NCBI GenBank assembly: GCA_020059985.1
Contig: JAGVCI010000088.1
Coordinates: forward strand, 1 to 10,989
Reading direction: 5' to 3'
Length of the DNA: 10,989 bases
From: Candidatus Peribacterales bacterium
GTDB taxonomy: Bacteria; Patescibacteriota; Gracilibacteria; Peribacterales; Peribacteraceae
The translations under genes were made by a program, and so were the position numbers. Below the pieces are notes generated by a model, which was not told the DNA's origin, ran no database searches, and saw nothing but the letters and a program-made list of their open reading frames with translations. Within the stretch, counting starts at the first letter, position 1, and each line of letters opens with the position of its first letter. Below, one piece after another: positions 1 through 5,836 of the stretch.

Positions 1-1
1 C

Positions 2-379
2 GTTCCGATCGCGGCTGAAGATGAAATTTTTGGTGTGGAGGATCTTCAGGAGCAGGGAGATCAACCAACATACTTCGCGACATTTCCGGAAAAAGCTCCT
101 GCACGACAGATGGCAGTCGTACTCCAAGCATTCCTCACGAAAGTGCTTGCTCAGAAAGGCGATAAAGACCTCTGGGCGAAGGACGGTGAAAAGGTGCGAC
201 AGTGTGTGGAAACACTTGAGCGACAGGGAGCCAAAAATGGTCTTTTCGATATTCTCCGCGGCATCATCCGTTTCCGCGATATCTGTCAGACATTGATGGA
301 TAAAGGGCAGCTGATTGATCTTCAAAGAATCTACCAAGAGCACACCGCAATTTTTCAGAGGGAAAAAAATCAGCAGTGA
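2..379 (+). CDS. 3' end of an unidentified protein (partial at left edge)
   Basis: The frame is open from base 2 to a TGA at 377-379, giving 125 residues, so the true start lies left of the window; an internal GTG at 35 is an alternative start but nothing favours it. The visible part is highly charged and mostly helical in appearance, with no signal peptide, membrane segment or catalytic motif that I recognise. The stop lies only 15 bases before the start of the carbinolamine dehydratase gene, on the same strand, and the -10-like hexamer proposed for that gene begins two bases after this stop. I cannot name a family; coding status is supported by the long open frame and the tight spacing to the next gene. 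Confidence 0.6.
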   Translation, partial: VPIAAEDEIFGVEDLQEQGDQPTYFATFPEKAPARQMAVVLQAFLTKVLAQKGDKDLWAKDGEKVRQCVETLERQGAKNGLFDILRGIIRFRDICQTLMDKGQLIDLQRIYQEHTAIFQREKNQQ

Positions 380-381
380 GC

Positions 382-387
382 TAAGAT
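382..387 (+). promoter_or_regulatory. -10-like hexamer TAAGAT, possible leaderless promoter
   Basis: TAAGAT fits the TANNNT -10 pattern and lies 7 bases before the ATG at 395. No Shine-Dalgarno sequence stands in front of that ATG. The spacing is what a leaderless transcript would have. No good -35 box is seen. Confidence 0.35.
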
Positions 388-394
388 AAGAACC

Positions 395-691
395 ATGGAA
401 GCTTTACGTGCACTCACCGGACCCGAAATCGCCCGTCGTTTAACGAATCTCACACAGTGGCTCGCGGCGGATAACATGGTCATTGCACGGACGATTACCT
501 GCAAGGATTTCGCAGAGGCGATTCAGCTGATCAATCGTGTTGCGCTCATCGCGGAGTCCGAAAATCATCACCCGGATATTTTTCTGCACGGATACAAAAA
601 TCTGACGGTTTCTCTCACGACACACAGCGCCCGCGGACTCACCGAAAAAGATTTCGTCGTTGCAGCGAAGATCGATCGGATCATCCCTTAA
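395..691 (+). CDS. phhB: Pterin-4a-carbinolamine dehydratase (PCD/DCoH family)
   Basis: The 98-residue product has the whole family signature: E57-N-H58-H59-P60, then a tyrosine, L-T-T-H77, G-L-T-E-K-D, and A-K-I-D near the end. H58, H59 and H77 match the active-site histidines. The enzyme dehydrates 4a-hydroxytetrahydropterin, made by pterin-dependent hydroxylases, to quinonoid dihydropterin; it is a small cytosolic protein. Length is normal for the family, about 95-105 residues. No aromatic amino acid hydroxylase is in view, so its substrate here is open; in many bacteria without such hydroxylases the role is unclear. The stop TAA shares bases 689-690 with the stop of the convergent gene. 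Confidence 0.92.
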   Translation: MEALRALTGPEIARRLTNLTQWLAADNMVIARTITCKDFAEAIQLINRVALIAESENHHPDIFLHGYKNLTVSLTTHSARGLTEKDFVVAAKIDRIIP

Positions 692-1686
692 TACGACTGC
701 AGAATGTCGTGGAGCACACTCAGGCGCTCTGCCATATCGTCGCGTCTGTCCATTTCGACTGTCGCTTCTTCCGCGATCTCATCTACTGGGTCGCTCGCGA
801 GAAAGAGCCACCAGGGGCTCTGGACCTCTACGGTGGACCCCGTGACCGTGAGATCCATCTCGAACGGAACATCGATAAACCCAAACAGCTTCGCATTGGC
901 GGTGTAGGTCATTTCTATCGTATCTTTCTCAAGTGTAAGAGCGATCACCCCCGGATCGCTCGTAATCTCGGCTTCTACTTCCTCAATCGTCATCATGACC
1001 GGCTCCGGCCGAGAGAGATCATCCGCCTGAGCAACCGGCTCCTCGGGCGTTACGGCTACGGAGCAGGAACGAAGATCCGTCACACAGCGCCCGTCGAAAC
1101 AGGTGAGCATTCCCGCCGGACAATCGCTACGTCTGCGAGGAGACTCGCCTAGCTCGGGAAACGGAATGCACGCTTGCGCATTCGCTGCGCATGAACCACT
1201 CGGACAACGCACGGGTGTGTCACCGGTGCAGACTGCGGGGCGAATGCCACCATCACTTTCCTCATTGAAGAAATCCTCGAGTGCATCCTGCGGGACAGCA
1301 CAGTCAGGGTCTGGACGAGTGCACTGCGAATCACAGAGCCCATCCTCATAGAGACGAAGCACGACACAGGGGTCATCCTCGACCGCAGAGACGCCCGGCT
1401 CTTCGACGAAAGCCCCCTCACAATCAGGATCCGGCTCCGCGCAACCTGTATCGCAAATGCCATCATCGTAGAGATCCGCACACGTATCTTCCGTCTCGAC
1501 TTCCACGGGCTCGCGATCGCAGTCTGGGTCTGGTGTTGCGCAATCCGCATCGCATACGCCATTCAAATAACGTCCACCCGAGAGGCATGGATCTCCACCG
1601 TCTTCGATGAGAACTGGACCCTGCGCAAACGATACCCCGATAATCATGAGCGGAGCGACGAGGAGCACTCGAAAAGCGATGCGCAT
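688..1686 (-). CDS. Secreted cysteine-rich repeat protein
   Basis: The ATG at 1686 was chosen because the first 21 residues then form a clear signal peptide (M-R-I-A-F-R, hydrophobic core, cleavage near S-F-A-Q) and a -10-like TATAGT lies 7 bases upstream; the frame is open 22 codons further up but reads as non-signal sequence. The 332-residue product carries three repeats (C34-C56, C69-C89, C107-C129), each with four cysteines in the form C, Y-x-[ND]-G-x-C-D, C, P-D-P-D-C; they loosely resemble Notch/LNR or calcium-binding loops. A second cysteine zone follows (C153-C208, with C-P-S-G-S-C and F-D-G-R-C-V). The C-terminal part (about 232-300) is cysteine-free, predicted beta, with K-L-F-G-F-I and S-P-W-W-L-F-L. 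It has no second membrane helix or obvious sorting signal. It is probably an extracellular or surface protein of unknown role. Confidence 0.72.
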   Translation of the reverse strand: MRIAFRVLLVAPLMIIGVSFAQGPVLIEDGGDPCLSGGRYLNGVCDADCATPDPDCDREPVEVETEDTCADLYDDGICDTGCAEPDPDCEGAFVEEPGVSAVEDDPCVVLRLYEDGLCDSQCTRPDPDCAVPQDALEDFFNEESDGGIRPAVCTGDTPVRCPSGSCAANAQACIPFPELGESPRRRSDCPAGMLTCFDGRCVTDLRSCSVAVTPEEPVAQADDLSRPEPVMMTIEEVEAEITSDPGVIALTLEKDTIEMTYTANAKLFGFIDVPFEMDLTVTGSTVEVQSPWWLFLASDPVDEIAEEATVEMDRRDDMAERLSVLHDILQSY

Positions 1687-1693
1687 GGACCGC

Positions 1694-1699
1694 ACTATA
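1694..1699 (-). promoter_or_regulatory. -10-like hexamer TATAGT before the cysteine-rich protein gene
   Basis: Read on the minus strand this is TATAGT, 5 of 6 bases of the TATAAT consensus, 7 bases upstream of the ATG at 1686 and with no Shine-Dalgarno in between. It supports that start and suggests a leaderless mRNA. No convincing -35 box is visible. Confidence 0.42.
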
Positions 1700-1708
1700 G
1701 CGTGATCG

Positions 1709-1804
1709 CTAGGAGAGGAGAAGCTGCGGTACGGTCGCTGCGAGGACCACAAGCGTCACCGAGAAAAGGTAGGCAATGCCGGCAGAGATTGTTTCATGGG
1801 ACAT
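1709..1804 (-). CDS. Possible 31-residue single-span membrane peptide
   Basis: An ATG at 1804 opens a 31-codon frame ending in TAG at 1709-1711. The product starts polar (M-S-H-E-T-I) and continues with one long hydrophobic segment, roughly residues 7-30, ending L-L-L-S. Codon choice, with many C/G third bases, matches the neighbouring genes. It fills much of the gap between the cysteine-rich protein gene and the small gene upstream. There is no Shine-Dalgarno and no good -10 at the expected spacing, so it may be chance; short length makes this uncertain. Confidence 0.28.
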   Translation of the reverse strand: MSHETISAGIAYLFSVTLVVLAATVPQLLLS

Positions 1805-1852
1805 ACTGCAGTTAAGACGATGGGCGCAAGAGTCTCTTACCGAGAAAGAGGA

Positions 1853-2074
1853 TTATCCGCGCGTCACCGTGCAGCCGAGGGACTGGAGATTCTTCTGGAG
1901 AATCGATGCTTGCGGTGCTCGACCGGAGTAGGGGAGGACGACATGAATGCTTCCTGGGGCAGGGGAGGAGCGGACCCAATCGATGAGCGCGACGCTTTGT
2001 TCTGTCGCGATCGTCTCTGACCAATCAATGAGAATGGGTGCGTACGGCCTTGTTTGTGTCGCTTCGGTGAACAT
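1853..2074 (-). CDS. Small hypothetical protein (73 residues)
   Basis: I chose the ATG at 2074 because TACACT, a TANNNT -10 match, lies exactly 7 bases upstream, as for other genes here; a GTG at 2098 directly follows an in-frame stop and would add 8 residues. The product has alternating hydrophobic strands and helices (P-I-L-I-D-W, V-A-L-I-D-W-V, I-H-V-V-L-P-Y) that resemble one half of a Rossmann-like alpha/beta fold, but it contains no motif I can assign. It could be a small complete protein or the remnant of a longer gene. It ends about 50 bases before the small membrane ORF on the same strand. Confidence 0.45.
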   Translation of the reverse strand: MFTEATQTRPYAPILIDWSETIATEQSVALIDWVRSSPAPGSIHVVLPYSGRAPQASILQKNLQSLGCTVTRG

Positions 2075-2081
2075 GTGCTGG

Positions 2082-2087
2082 AGTGTA
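2082..2087 (-). promoter_or_regulatory. -10-like hexamer TACACT
   Basis: On the minus strand TACACT ends 7 bases before the ATG at 2074. It fits TANNNT and the spacing seen before other start codons in this window. No clear -35 is visible. Confidence 0.3.
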
Positions 2088-2147
2088 CGTGCGTACACCT
2101 ATATTTTCAAGAAAATACCGGTGATTTATCGAAGAAATGTGCGGAAA

Positions 2148-2177
2148 TTGCACACGTGAAAATCAAAAGCGTAGAGT
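2148..2177 (+). promoter_or_regulatory. Possible promoter TTGCAC-18-TAGAGT
   Basis: TTGCAC (2148-2153) and TAGAGT (2172-2177) are separated by 18 bases and lie just before the ATG at 2187. The leader would be only a few bases long and has no Shine-Dalgarno. Both boxes are imperfect. Confidence 0.3.
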
Positions 2178-2186
2178 GATGTACTT

Positions 2187-3590
2187 ATGGGAAATACAAG
2201 CATGATGAATCGGCTGGGTGTCACAGGTGGAGTTCTCATGGCGACAACTTTTTTGGGAGGAGCGGATACACCAGACGCACAACAACTTCATGCAGAGGAG
2301 GTTCCAAAGAGAGTCGACTACTCAAAGGATCCAGTCATCAAAGAACTGATGAAACTCCCACGAGAGAAACTCCTGGCGATGATGAATGACAATGCGTATC
2401 TCAACCGTGTCGGTTCACAGGTTGCTCTCCTAGAGCGCGGGCGCGCGGATATCAAAGAGCTGCATGTGATGCCCGAAGATCTTCCCTATCTCCGTGAAGA
2501 GCTCCGGAAACTGGAAGCGATCCGGAACCCCGACCTTCGATTGGAAACGGAGGAGATCAGGTGGCGTACAGGACAATTAGTCTGTGATCTTGAAAAAGAA
2601 TTGCGCAGTCTTTCGCAGTACGGTTCCAAATACCGTGAACCGGAAAAACCGTTCCTACAGGAGATGACCTCTGCGACCTTCCTCGCCGATCTCGCGCGCG
2701 GGACCGGCCAGAGGATCAGCGATGAATACGTGAATGACGAGAATCTGAGCCAAACAGTGACGATCGAGGACGAGCAGGAAAACATGCTGCTTTGGGAACG
2801 GCTCCGGAAGGCGAAGTTAAAAAACGGAAACATGCTTCTGCCTTCGACGTCGACGAACGGATATCTCCGCATCGTGTCACGGGACCCGAAAGAAAGCGCG
2901 CCGTACGCCGCCGCGCACGATGGAGCGCTCTACGCGAACCTCATCCACATGACGGAGAAAGATCACGAAGAAAAAACGCGGGCGATGCTGCAGTTCGTGA
3001 ACGAGCCGCATAGTTACCTAAAAAACTGGAAGGTTGTCGGTATGGAGAGTGTCACGTCTACAGGTCGGGTGGGCGTCACAGACTTCGATGGAGTGAGTCT
3101 CGGGACAGAAGGGGATTCGAACGACCACACGTTTATCAATATCGTGAATGCGGTGGAGAAGGGTGAGACGGTGAAAATCACGCTCCACGTCGAGGCCACG
3201 GTGGAACCGAATGCGCTCAAGGAGATCGATGTAACGGAAACTGGATACGAAATGAAGGAGGACGGTCGTGCACTGGAGTACATCCACACGGTGACGAGCG
3301 AGAACGATCCAGAATTCCATACAGTCTATGCAAAGGTCACATGCGCACCGGATGACCAAGTGCAAGATGAGAATTTTCTCCTCTCGTACCGGTTTGGGTG
3401 CGTACTCATCGACGAAGAGGACAAGCTGATCAAGCTGACCGGAACGGGAACGGGAGGGGAGGTAAACAGCTGGTCCTTCCGCGGGAAGCCGCCGAAGCGC
3501 GTGCAGTTCTGCATGCCGAGTAGAGTGCCAGTGCAGCAGAGTGCCACGCTCACCTTCGATCCGTTTGAGATGCGGTTCGTCGAGAAATGA
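2187..3590 (+). CDS. Hypothetical, probably exported, 467-residue protein
   Basis: I do not recognise a family. The N-terminus (residues 1-27) has a basic residue, a weakly hydrophobic stretch (G-V-T-G-G-V-L-M-A-T-T-F-L) and small residues near position 25, which suggests a signal peptide; Met6 or Met7 are alternative starts giving a more typical signal. Residues 45-145 are very charged and helical, likely an elongated helical region, with a single cysteine. From about residue 220 the character changes to beta-rich sequence with many Asp, Glu and Thr, up to the end. No membrane anchor follows the signal. The gene stands alone on its strand, 24 bases before the next one. It may be a surface or periplasm-like-space protein; no enzyme motif is seen. 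Confidence 0.7.
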   Translation: MGNTSMMNRLGVTGGVLMATTFLGGADTPDAQQLHAEEVPKRVDYSKDPVIKELMKLPREKLLAMMNDNAYLNRVGSQVALLERGRADIKELHVMPEDLPYLREELRKLEAIRNPDLRLETEEIRWRTGQLVCDLEKELRSLSQYGSKYREPEKPFLQEMTSATFLADLARGTGQRISDEYVNDENLSQTVTIEDEQENMLLWERLRKAKLKNGNMLLPSTSTNGYLRIVSRDPKESAPYAAAHDGALYANLIHMTEKDHEEKTRAMLQFVNEPHSYLKNWKVVGMESVTSTGRVGVTDFDGVSLGTEGDSNDHTFINIVNAVEKGETVKITLHVEATVEPNALKEIDVTETGYEMKEDGRALEYIHTVTSENDPEFHTVYAKVTCAPDDQVQDENFLLSYRFGCVLIDEEDKLIKLTGTGTGGEVNSWSFRGKPPKRVQFCMPSRVPVQQSATLTFDPFEMRFVEK

Positions 3591-3606
3591 AAGAATTGCT
3601 ATTCTT
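3591..3606. repeat. Perfect 6-bp inverted repeat before the A+T-rich gene
   Basis: AAGAAT and ATTCTT flank a TGCT loop. No T-run follows, so it is not a typical terminator. It overlaps a possible -10 (TATTCT at 3600-3605) for the gene starting at 3615, so it could be an operator; it could also be chance in A+T-rich DNA. Confidence 0.25.
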
Positions 3607-3614
3607 ATTCACGT

Positions 3615-4325
3615 ATGGTCACAGAAATCTATGAATCAATAAAAGAAAGGCTTTCTGAAAAACTCGGTAGCCCGATGTATTGGGACTTTGTAATCGCGTG
3701 GAGCATCATAAACTGGAAATATATTTATATTACCTTTTTTGTTAGCGAAGAATTAATTTTACAAGAAAGAGGAATGCTGAAAAACGAATACTTGCTGCTA
3801 ACTTTAGTTCCGTACACAGATTCAATTCAGGTATACATCATCATCGTTCTTTGGAAGTTTCTTTTTTTTCCAGGATTGGTTGCCGTTTTTGCAATCTACT
3901 TCCTTAGTAAACTTGATTTCATTATTTTCCGAAAAGTGCATTCACTTAAAAATGAAAAGAAAGATGAGCAGTACAAACAAGATAAGAAGTTATTAGAATC
4001 ACAAAAAGAGGTTCTTGTCGCTGAACAGGAAAGAAAAGAGGTAGAAAATCAGATTCGTGAATCACTATCAGACGAGGATTTATGGGATATTGAATTCAAT
4101 AAATCCAAAAGTGTTCCTATATTTGCAGCTGCATTAAACGAATTAAGAGCATCTGTGTATGAACATGAAGGTCAAATTCATCATCACAACTGGCAGTTCG
4201 ATCCAAATTATCTTTCTTATGTTGATGTTAATGACTTAATTAAGATGGAAGATCATCTCGGATCAACAAAAATAATAATTACTCCAAAAGGTAAATATTT
4301 CTTAAAAAAATTCATTGAAGAATAA
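3615..4325 (+). CDS. A+T-rich membrane protein with coiled coil, probably acquired
   Basis: The 236-residue product has two likely membrane segments (about 22-43, around I-A-W-S-I-I-N-W-K, and 71-105), a highly charged coiled-coil stretch (108-150), and a soluble C-terminal domain ending I-T-P-K-G-K-Y-F-L-K-K-F-I, a wording common at the end of winged-helix-like domains. The 'x-x-W-S-x-I-N-W-K' first helix recalls a widespread family of uncharacterised bacterial proteins that turn up sporadically; I know no function for it. Codon use is strikingly A/T-rich (AAA, GAA, TTA, ATT), unlike all neighbours, so recent transfer is likely. Its stop codon is two bases from the stop of the convergent recombinase gene, within the palindrome TAATATTA, leaving no room for a terminator. 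The gene abuts the Xer gene and its dif-like site, a known type of integration spot. Confidence 0.78.
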   Translation: MVTEIYESIKERLSEKLGSPMYWDFVIAWSIINWKYIYITFFVSEELILQERGMLKNEYLLLTLVPYTDSIQVYIIIVLWKFLFFPGLVAVFAIYFLSKLDFIIFRKVHSLKNEKKDEQYKQDKKLLESQKEVLVAEQERKEVENQIRESLSDEDLWDIEFNKSKSVPIFAAALNELRASVYEHEGQIHHHNWQFDPNYLSYVDVNDLIKMEDHLGSTKIIITPKGKYFLKKFIEE

Positions 4326-4327
4326 TA

Positions 4328-5257
4328 TTACTTCCCGTGAAACTTCTTATGCACCTCTTTCAGTTGGGGATTCGTCACGTGCGTGTAAATCTGTGTCGTG
4401 CCGAGGTCTTTATGGCCGAGCATCTCCTGCACTGATCTGAGGTCTGCGCCATTGCGGAGGAGATCAGTCGCGAAGGAATGCCGAAGCGTGTGTGGCGATG
4501 GATCCGACACGATCCCGGCAGCAAGCGCGTACTTCTTCACCATTCTGTAGATGGAATTATTCGACATGCGAAACTTCTCTCCAGGCGGCATTTCCTGGAT
4601 GGCTTTGTCATGCTTTGCGATGAACAGAGGATCCAAGTGATCGACCCGGGCCTCCATGTATTCCTTGAGGGCTGTCGCTGCGGCATCGGAGACGAAGACC
4701 ACCCGAATCTTCCCCCGCTTTCCTCGCACCGAGATCTCGCGCGTCGTGTAATTCAAATCTTTACGATTGAGTGACCGGAGCTCCGCGAGACGAAGGCCCG
4801 TGGAGAAAAATAATTCCAGAATCGCGCGATCACGCTTTCCATTTTTCGTAGAAGTATCTGGAGCCGCGAGCAGACGATGGAGTTCCTCCGTGAACAGCAC
4901 CTTCACCTGTCTGGGATCTTCCTTGAACCGTGTGACACGATCCGGCGGATAAACGTTCATTTCCTCTTCCTGGACCAAATATCGAAGGAACGCGCGCAGG
5001 ACCGTCAGATGATGGTTTTTGCTGCGGATGGTGAGGTTACCGCCCGACTTGGTCTTATATTCGTGCAGGGCCGACTTGTACTGCCGGATCACCCCTTTAT
5101 TGAAAGAGAGGGGATCAGCCACTCCACAGTGCTCGATAAGCATGTTCATCGATTCTCGATATGTTTTGATCGTGAGCGGAGATTTATTCTGTTCCGCTTT
5201 GAGAAACGTCAGATAGCGATCAATGGCCGATTGGAGAGGAGAGGAGGGCTTTTCCAC
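4328..5257 (-). CDS. xer: XerC/XerD-type tyrosine recombinase
   Basis: The 309-residue product has normal Xer length and both domains: an N-terminal SAM-like core-binding domain (about 8-100) and a C-terminal catalytic domain. Catalytic residues are all visible: R156 in T-G-L-R-L-A-E-L, a lysine in the R-G-K-R-G-K beta-hairpin (K180 or K183), H256-x-x-R259 in H-T-L-R-H-S-F-A, H282 in L-G-H-K, and the nucleophile Y291 in T-T-Q-I-Y-T-H. Such enzymes resolve chromosome dimers at dif in the terminus; related ones mobilise cassettes. Codon use matches the host and the length is housekeeping-like, so I favour the chromosomal Xer, although only one Xer is in view. The start is GTG at 5257, just after an in-frame TGA and inside an inverted repeat; no Shine-Dalgarno is seen. 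The dif-like site upstream overlaps its likely promoter, which allows self-regulation. Confidence 0.93.
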   Translation of the reverse strand: MEKPSSPLQSAIDRYLTFLKAEQNKSPLTIKTYRESMNMLIEHCGVADPLSFNKGVIRQYKSALHEYKTKSGGNLTIRSKNHHLTVLRAFLRYLVQEEEMNVYPPDRVTRFKEDPRQVKVLFTEELHRLLAAPDTSTKNGKRDRAILELFFSTGLRLAELRSLNRKDLNYTTREISVRGKRGKIRVVFVSDAAATALKEYMEARVDHLDPLFIAKHDKAIQEMPPGEKFRMSNNSIYRMVKKYALAAGIVSDPSPHTLRHSFATDLLRNGADLRSVQEMLGHKDLGTTQIYTHVTNPQLKEVHKKFHGK

Positions 5258-5267
5258 AGTATCTAAT

Positions 5268-5295
5268 ATTCAAGATAATGCATTTTATCTTGATA
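5268..5295. other. dif-like Xer recombination site (11+6+11)
   Basis: The left arm ATTCAAGATAA (5268-5278) and right arm TTATCTTGATA (5285-5295) flank a 6-bp centre TGCATT (5279-5284). The inner 9 bases of each arm are perfect reverse complements. The ATAA-N6-TTAT core and the 28-bp layout are those of bacterial and archaeal dif sites. Position directly upstream of a Xer gene is also typical of single-recombinase systems such as XerS/difSL. The high symmetry of the arms would suit one recombinase rather than a XerC/XerD pair. Alternative: an operator palindrome for autoregulation of the gene. Confidence 0.6.
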
Positions 5296-5301
5296 ATGCA
5301 A
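5273..5301 (-). promoter_or_regulatory. Possible xer promoter overlapping the dif-like site
   Basis: On the minus strand TTGCAT (5301-5296) and TTATCT (5278-5273) are 17 bases apart, 15 bases before the GTG at 5257. The -10 lies in one arm of the dif-like dyad, so bound recombinase would block it. Both boxes are imperfect. Confidence 0.3.
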
Positions 5302-5306
5302 TTGAC

Positions 5307-5315
5307 TGTGGATAA
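5307..5315 (-). promoter_or_regulatory. Consensus DnaA box TTATCCACA
   Basis: The minus strand reads TTATCCACA, the strongest DnaA box. A second near match, TTTTCCACA, lies on the plus strand at 5250-5258. With only one perfect box and no box cluster this is not an origin; it may be a regulatory or chance site. Confidence 0.35.
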
Positions 5316-5339
5316 AGACATGATTGTTTGATCGATAAG

Positions 5340-5836
5340 CCACTAAGTCAATACAGGCGAAGTTTATTGATTCAATACGCGTTGAGAATAGGATGCAGCG
5401 GTCGCCTCACACACTCGCCCAAATTGATGGGTAGGTAGCTGATCTCGATCAGCACTAAAGGTGCAGCGACTATGGGGTAACGGATTACATTCGGTACCCC
5501 TACATTTATAAATACTTGAAAATCAGCCAACCCTTCCCCTGCTAATCCTGAAGCCAAAAAACCTATGCGATTCATCTGCGTTGATTTCATGAGGTCTGCC
5601 GACCATGATCGAAGCAACCAGTTAGCATTCGCTAATTGTTTAGAATACGACTCAGGGCGCTCACCTAGGAACAGACAACTCGACTTTTGCGCCCTGAGTC
5701 TGTTTTGTAAATCTAAGAAAAAGATCGCAAAGGACGATAAAAATTGAAATACTGAAAGAAGCAGGTTAGCCAATCTTCCTGCTACCTGGTCCGAGACTTT
5801 CAAAGGATGCTCATCCTTGTGTCTCGGACCTTTTTT
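5340..5836 (+). ncRNA. Candidate structured noncoding RNA of unknown class
   Basis: This stretch has no confident gene but many inverted repeats: AGGCGA/TCGCCT (5355-5360, 5402-5407), TATTG/CAATA (5365-5377), GCTGAT/ATCAGC (5438-5453), GGGGTA/TACCCC with an inner 4-bp stem (5474-5500), a bulged hairpin (5581-5613) with GGTC/GACC at its tip, TTAGC/GCTAA (5622-5635), a perfect 12-bp stem GACTCAGGGCGC/GCGCCCTGAGTC (5649-5660, 5689-5700), and AGCAGG/CCTGCT (5760-5783). It ends in a terminator whose T-run fits only rightward transcription, and no plus-strand protein gene is present to use it. The start is unknown; TATAAA at 5507-5512 is the best -10-like site and would give an RNA of about 320 bases. 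No motifs of RNase P RNA, tmRNA or SRP RNA were found. Some short stems will be chance, and a minus-strand ORF competes for the region. Confidence 0.4.

Larger units (their letters stand above)
5253..5312. repeat. Nested palindrome at the xer start (outer arms TCCACAGT / ACTGTGGA)
   Basis: Perfect 8-bp outer arms lie at 5253-5260 and 5305-5312. Inside them is the dif-like dyad at 5268-5295, with a centre only one base off that of the outer arms. GATAATGCA also occurs twice as a direct repeat (5274-5282, 5292-5300). The left outer arm contains the GTG start codon of the recombinase gene. The whole could hold recombinase or accessory-protein binding sites. Confidence 0.7.

Noticed and set aside
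1281..1562. DNA-level tandem repeat array
   Set aside because: The repetition is explained by the three protein repeats; the DNA copies have diverged and vary in length.
709..1610. Several plus- and minus-strand ORFs of 80-147 codons over the cysteine-rich gene
   Set aside because: They are out-of-frame shadows; the chosen frame has a signal peptide and regular cysteine repeats.
5253..5312. Short CRISPR-like or insertion sequence end
   Set aside because: The repeats are nested and inverted around one centre, with no spacer series, transposase or second end.
5250..5400. Replication origin
   Set aside because: Only one perfect DnaA box plus one near match, no box cluster, no A+T-rich unwinding repeats, and no dnaA or dnaN nearby; the dif-like reading fits better.
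5788..5830. Terminator for the minus-strand YdcF-like operon
   Set aside because: The hairpin lies just after that gene, but no T-run follows it on the minus strand; the T-run is on the plus strand.
5340..5836. RNase P RNA, tmRNA, 4.5S RNA or tRNA
   Set aside because: The conserved RNase P core, a tRNA-like T-arm with CCA end, and the SRP GGAAG-type loop were looked for on both strands and not found.
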